Shown: positions 13,931 through 15,885 of the stretch, piece by piece
Position numbering within the stretch: position 1 is the first letter of the stretch
Layout: the number at the start of each line of letters is the position of its first letter
Source of the DNA: an uncultured Peptococcaceae bacterium
GTDB lineage: Bacteria > Bacillota > Limnochordia > Darwinibacteriales > Darwinibacteriaceae
Direction: 5' to 3'
Assembly: GCA_937988745.1 (NCBI GenBank)
Contig: CALKAR010000007.1
Span: 1-15,885 of the forward strand
Length of the DNA stretch: 15,885 bases
The notes under the pieces: model-generated
Told to the model about the DNA's origin: nothing
Databases searched by the model: none
Seen by the model: only the letters and a program-made list of their open reading frames with translations
Position numbers and translations under genes: made by a program

Positions 13931-15146
13931 ATCTGTTGGCGTTCTGCGCCTTGCGGCCTTTTCTCTCATGGGTGCTCTACTTCTCTCATTACTCTTTCCT
14001 GGACTGATGCTCGAGCTGACAATCAGCGCTTTCTTGCTCATTGGTGCTGCTGCGGCAGGTCAGTCGGTATTGGCTGCCGGTATCGCGGTCGCCTCGCTTT
14101 TTTTCGCTGTTATGCGGGACCTTTCGATATATTGGGCCTTAGCTGTCTTGCTTTTCTATCTCTATTTGGGTGAAAGATATCTGGGCTATCGCACCACAGC
14201 TCAGTTTTCTATTGATTTTGCTCTCGGAATAATCATCATGACAATTGCTGCTTTCTTTGGCCGGGTGAGCCTGGGGCAGGGGATGCTCTTTTTCTTCTTA
14301 GGTGTGCTTCTAACCGCGTCTTTTGCGTCGGAGAAGCTAGAAGCTCAGGGAGAGCGAATCGATCGCAGAGCTCTGCGTCAGATGCTGCCTGTGTTTATGG
14401 CAGTAGTTGTGCTGCTGGCCGCGTTTGTCTGTTCAGTCTTTACTCCTGAAGTCCTTCGATTAGGTGCAGTAGGCCTGCGGTACATGTATGATCTATTTGT
14501 AGAAATCTTTATAAACATCATCGTTCGCCCGATAGCCTGGGTTCTGCAGCCGTTCTTTAATTGGCTCGAGGGGCTTGAAGGAACCTTTGAGTGGGAAACG
14601 CCCGATTTCTTGGAACAGAGGCCGTTGGAGGAAATGCCAAGTGTCAGCCAGTTTGCACAGCTTGATCCGAATTCACCTGTGCTTTGGATCGCAGCGTTGG
14701 GCTTAGGGGTGCTGACGGCAATCTTCCTGTTTAAACGGCTTAAGGATAGGGATAACTTATCCCATGCAGTTAAGCTGGACGATGAAAGAGAATCGGTTTT
14801 TTCCCGCGAAGAACTTTTGGGTGGCTTCAAGAGTACCTTAAGCAGTCTAATGCGGCCTGCAGGAAGGATAAAAGAGCTTTTTAGAGGCGGCAGCTCAGAT
14901 CCCGCTGGCCAGATACGGGTCTTATACATCCGCTTTGTTCAGCATCTCCGCCGGCAAATTCCCTTCGCCAAGGATACCACGCCGCGAGAATACGAAGCTC
15001 AAGTAAGCCCTCATGTCCAGGACAGTGCAGCGGTTCATGAGATTACTGCTCTGTACGAACAAGCCCGTTACGGATTGAACGCGGAGAAGAAAGACGTACA
15101 CCGAGCTCAGCGGGCTCTCAAGGAGATCTTCCGGAAAAAGGGATGA
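13902..15146 (+). CDS. Multi-pass membrane protein with C-terminal DUF4129-like domain
   Basis: A 414-residue protein with about seven or eight hydrophobic helices (about 14-36, 40-62, 64-90, 103-120, 126-142, 163-182, 198-216, 259-278) and a cytoplasmic tail. The tail holds the DUF4129 pattern: 'LYIRFVQHLRRQIPF', then TPREYEAQV (360-368), and LYEQARYGLN (384-393). In most MoxR-DUF58 operons the third gene is a TgpA-type protein with DUF3488 membrane helices, a periplasmic transglutaminase core and DUF4129. Here the segment between helices is only about 40 residues (about 217-258) and no Cys-His-Asp core is visible, so the transglutaminase domain is absent. ATG follows GGGGAGG with 9-bp spacing, inside the end of the DUF58 gene. 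It could be a reduced scaffold version. Confidence 0.82.
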   Translation: MKQPNLSSIRSVGVLRLAAFSLMGALLLSLLFPGLMLELTISAFLLIGAAAAGQSVLAAGIAVASLFFAVMRDLSIYWALAVLLFYLYLGERYLGYRTTAQFSIDFALGIIIMTIAAFFGRVSLGQGMLFFFLGVLLTASFASEKLEAQGERIDRRALRQMLPVFMAVVVLLAAFVCSVFTPEVLRLGAVGLRYMYDLFVEIFINIIVRPIAWVLQPFFNWLEGLEGTFEWETPDFLEQRPLEEMPSVSQFAQLDPNSPVLWIAALGLGVLTAIFLFKRLKDRDNLSHAVKLDDERESVFSREELLGGFKSTLSSLMRPAGRIKELFRGGSSDPAGQIRVLYIRFVQHLRRQIPFAKDTTPREYEAQVSPHVQDSAAVHEITALYEQARYGLNAEKKDVHRAQRALKEIFRKKG

Positions 15147-15159
15147 TGGAGTTGATAAT

Positions 15160-15837
15160 ATGCCCTGCAGCTGTTTTCTTCGAGATGGAAGGAACTGCAT
15201 CGAAAGAGTTCCCATTTTCAGCGGTTTGACCAGCGAAGAGCAGATGGAAATCGCTCAAATTACCAATGAGCGAACCTTTACCCGTGGAGAGCTGATCTTC
15301 AGTGCTGGAGATGAGAACCATAACCTTTATGTAATTCACCAAGGACAGGTTAAACTGTCTCGGATCAGCGAATCGGGTAAGGAGCAGATTCTGCGGCTTG
15401 TCGGGCCAGGTGATTTCATTGGTGAATTAGCCATGTTTACGAAACAGCCTGCCTCTGCTCAAGCTGAGGCCCTTCAGGACGGCATAATGTGCGTAATCAA
15501 TGGGGAGCGCTTGAAAGAGTTGATGGTCAAGTACCCGCAGATCGCTTTAAAAGTGGTGGAGGAGTTGAGCAGCCGGCTGGAGAGAGCGGAAGGTATGATT
15601 GAAAGTCTTGCACTGCACAGCGTAGAGCAGCGGATCGCACAGGCACTCCTCCAGTACGAAACAGACCAGTTTGAACTGGCTATGAGCAAGGGAGACCTGG
15701 CGGCCGCCTTAGGGATGACTCAAGAAACTTTGAGCCGCAAGCTATCCGCCTGGCAGGCGGAGGGCATAATTAAGCAGACGGGTCAGCGGCAGATTGAGAT
15801 TCTTGATCGTTCCCGCCTCGAAGAGCTTTCCGAGTGA
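15160..15837 (+). CDS. Crp/Fnr-family transcription regulator with FNR-like cysteines
   Basis: A 225-residue regulator. The cyclic-nucleotide-binding-type beta roll covers about 18-115 ('GELIFSAGDENHNLYVIHQGQVKL', 'GPGDFIGELAMF'). The dimer helix is about 119-150. The helix-turn-helix is about 178-205 ('SKGDLAAALGMTQETLSRKLSAWQAEGII'). Three cysteines lie near the N-terminus (C3, C5, C13) and one in the roll (C111 in GIMCVINGE), placed like C122 of E. coli FNR. Together they could bind an oxygen-sensitive iron-sulfur cluster, although the C-x-C-x7-C spacing differs from E. coli. The recognition helix has E189-x2-S192-R193, the FNR-type reading of TTGAT half-sites. ATG follows GGAG by 8 bp, 13 bp after the DUF4129 gene, so it may be cotranscribed. 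Family certain; cluster binding inferred. Confidence 0.92.
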   Translation: MPCSCFLRDGRNCIERVPIFSGLTSEEQMEIAQITNERTFTRGELIFSAGDENHNLYVIHQGQVKLSRISESGKEQILRLVGPGDFIGELAMFTKQPASAQAEALQDGIMCVINGERLKELMVKYPQIALKVVEELSSRLERAEGMIESLALHSVEQRIAQALLQYETDQFELAMSKGDLAAALGMTQETLSRKLSAWQAEGIIKQTGQRQIEILDRSRLEELSE

Positions 15838-15848
15838 GGAAATATTTG

Positions 15849-15885
15849 GTGACACCAATGCAGGAATCTGATATGCTTAAGAAGA
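15849..15885 (+). CDS. Start of a downstream gene, truncated by the window edge
   Basis: GTG at 15849 lies 8 bp after GAGGA (15836-15840), which overlaps the stop codon of the regulator gene. The frame stays open to the edge (VTPMQESDMLKK). An ATG at 15858 in the same frame is an alternative start. Too little is present for any identification. Confidence 0.4.
   Translation, partial: MTPMQESDMLKK

Noticed and set aside
1..15885. CRISPR arrays, tRNA or rRNA genes, transposases, prophage or toxin-antitoxin genes
   Set aside because: No regularly spaced repeats, cloverleaf-like segments, transposase motifs or phage genes were seen on either strand.

Overview
The window looks like a chromosomal stretch from a Gram-positive (Firmicutes/Clostridia-type) bacterium. 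The evidence is strong AGGAGG-like ribosome binding sites with ATG, GTG and TTG starts, SigA-type promoters with 17-18 bp spacers, intrinsic terminators, two CtsR-type heat-shock operators (a regulator of low-GC Gram-positives) and moderate base composition. An FNR-like four-cysteine regulator suggests an anaerobic or microaerobic lifestyle. I see no tRNA, rRNA, CRISPR array, transposase or phage gene. The taxonomic placement is inference.

Left part (1-3700): the 3' end of a lysylphosphatidylglycerol-synthase-like (UPF0104) membrane protein, a coiled-coil plus winged-helix-like hypothetical protein, and a 48-codon small ORF that runs convergently into a DinG/YoaA/XPD-type iron-sulfur helicase on the minus strand. 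Upstream of the helicase, also on the minus strand, is an Hsp20 small heat-shock gene. It has a near-consensus promoter whose -35 box overlaps a CtsR operator. A second, perfect CtsR-type operator lies exactly 100 bp further out, towards the divergent plus-strand operon.

Central operon (3711-9159, closed by a terminator at 9172-9209): an SGNH/GDSL hydrolase, an ABC exporter half-transporter, a DUF1854 protein and a second ABC half-transporter, with gaps of 20, 0 and 11 bp. Both half-transporters carry the same unusual cytoplasmic N-terminus: an approximately 90-residue beta-rich module followed by a four-cysteine zinc ribbon. They probably form a heterodimer with DUF1854 as a dedicated accessory. 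DUF1854 and this type of ABC protein carry a 'cyanophycin metabolism-associated' label in some annotation of other bacteria, but no cyanophycin gene lies in this window and the substrate is unknown. This is the best candidate here for an under-described system.

Right part: a CNNM/CBS/CorC-type membrane transporter (9483-10796) preceded by a promoter and a roughly 230-nt structured leader that contains a full intrinsic terminator. This is the layout of a riboswitch or attenuator, and I could not assign it to a known class. A convergent NagD-like HAD phosphatase follows on the minus strand. Then comes a MoxR AAA ATPase - DUF58 - DUF4129 membrane protein operon, with overlapping genes and a Crp/Fnr-type regulator 13 bp downstream. 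The last 37 bases hold the probable start of another gene.
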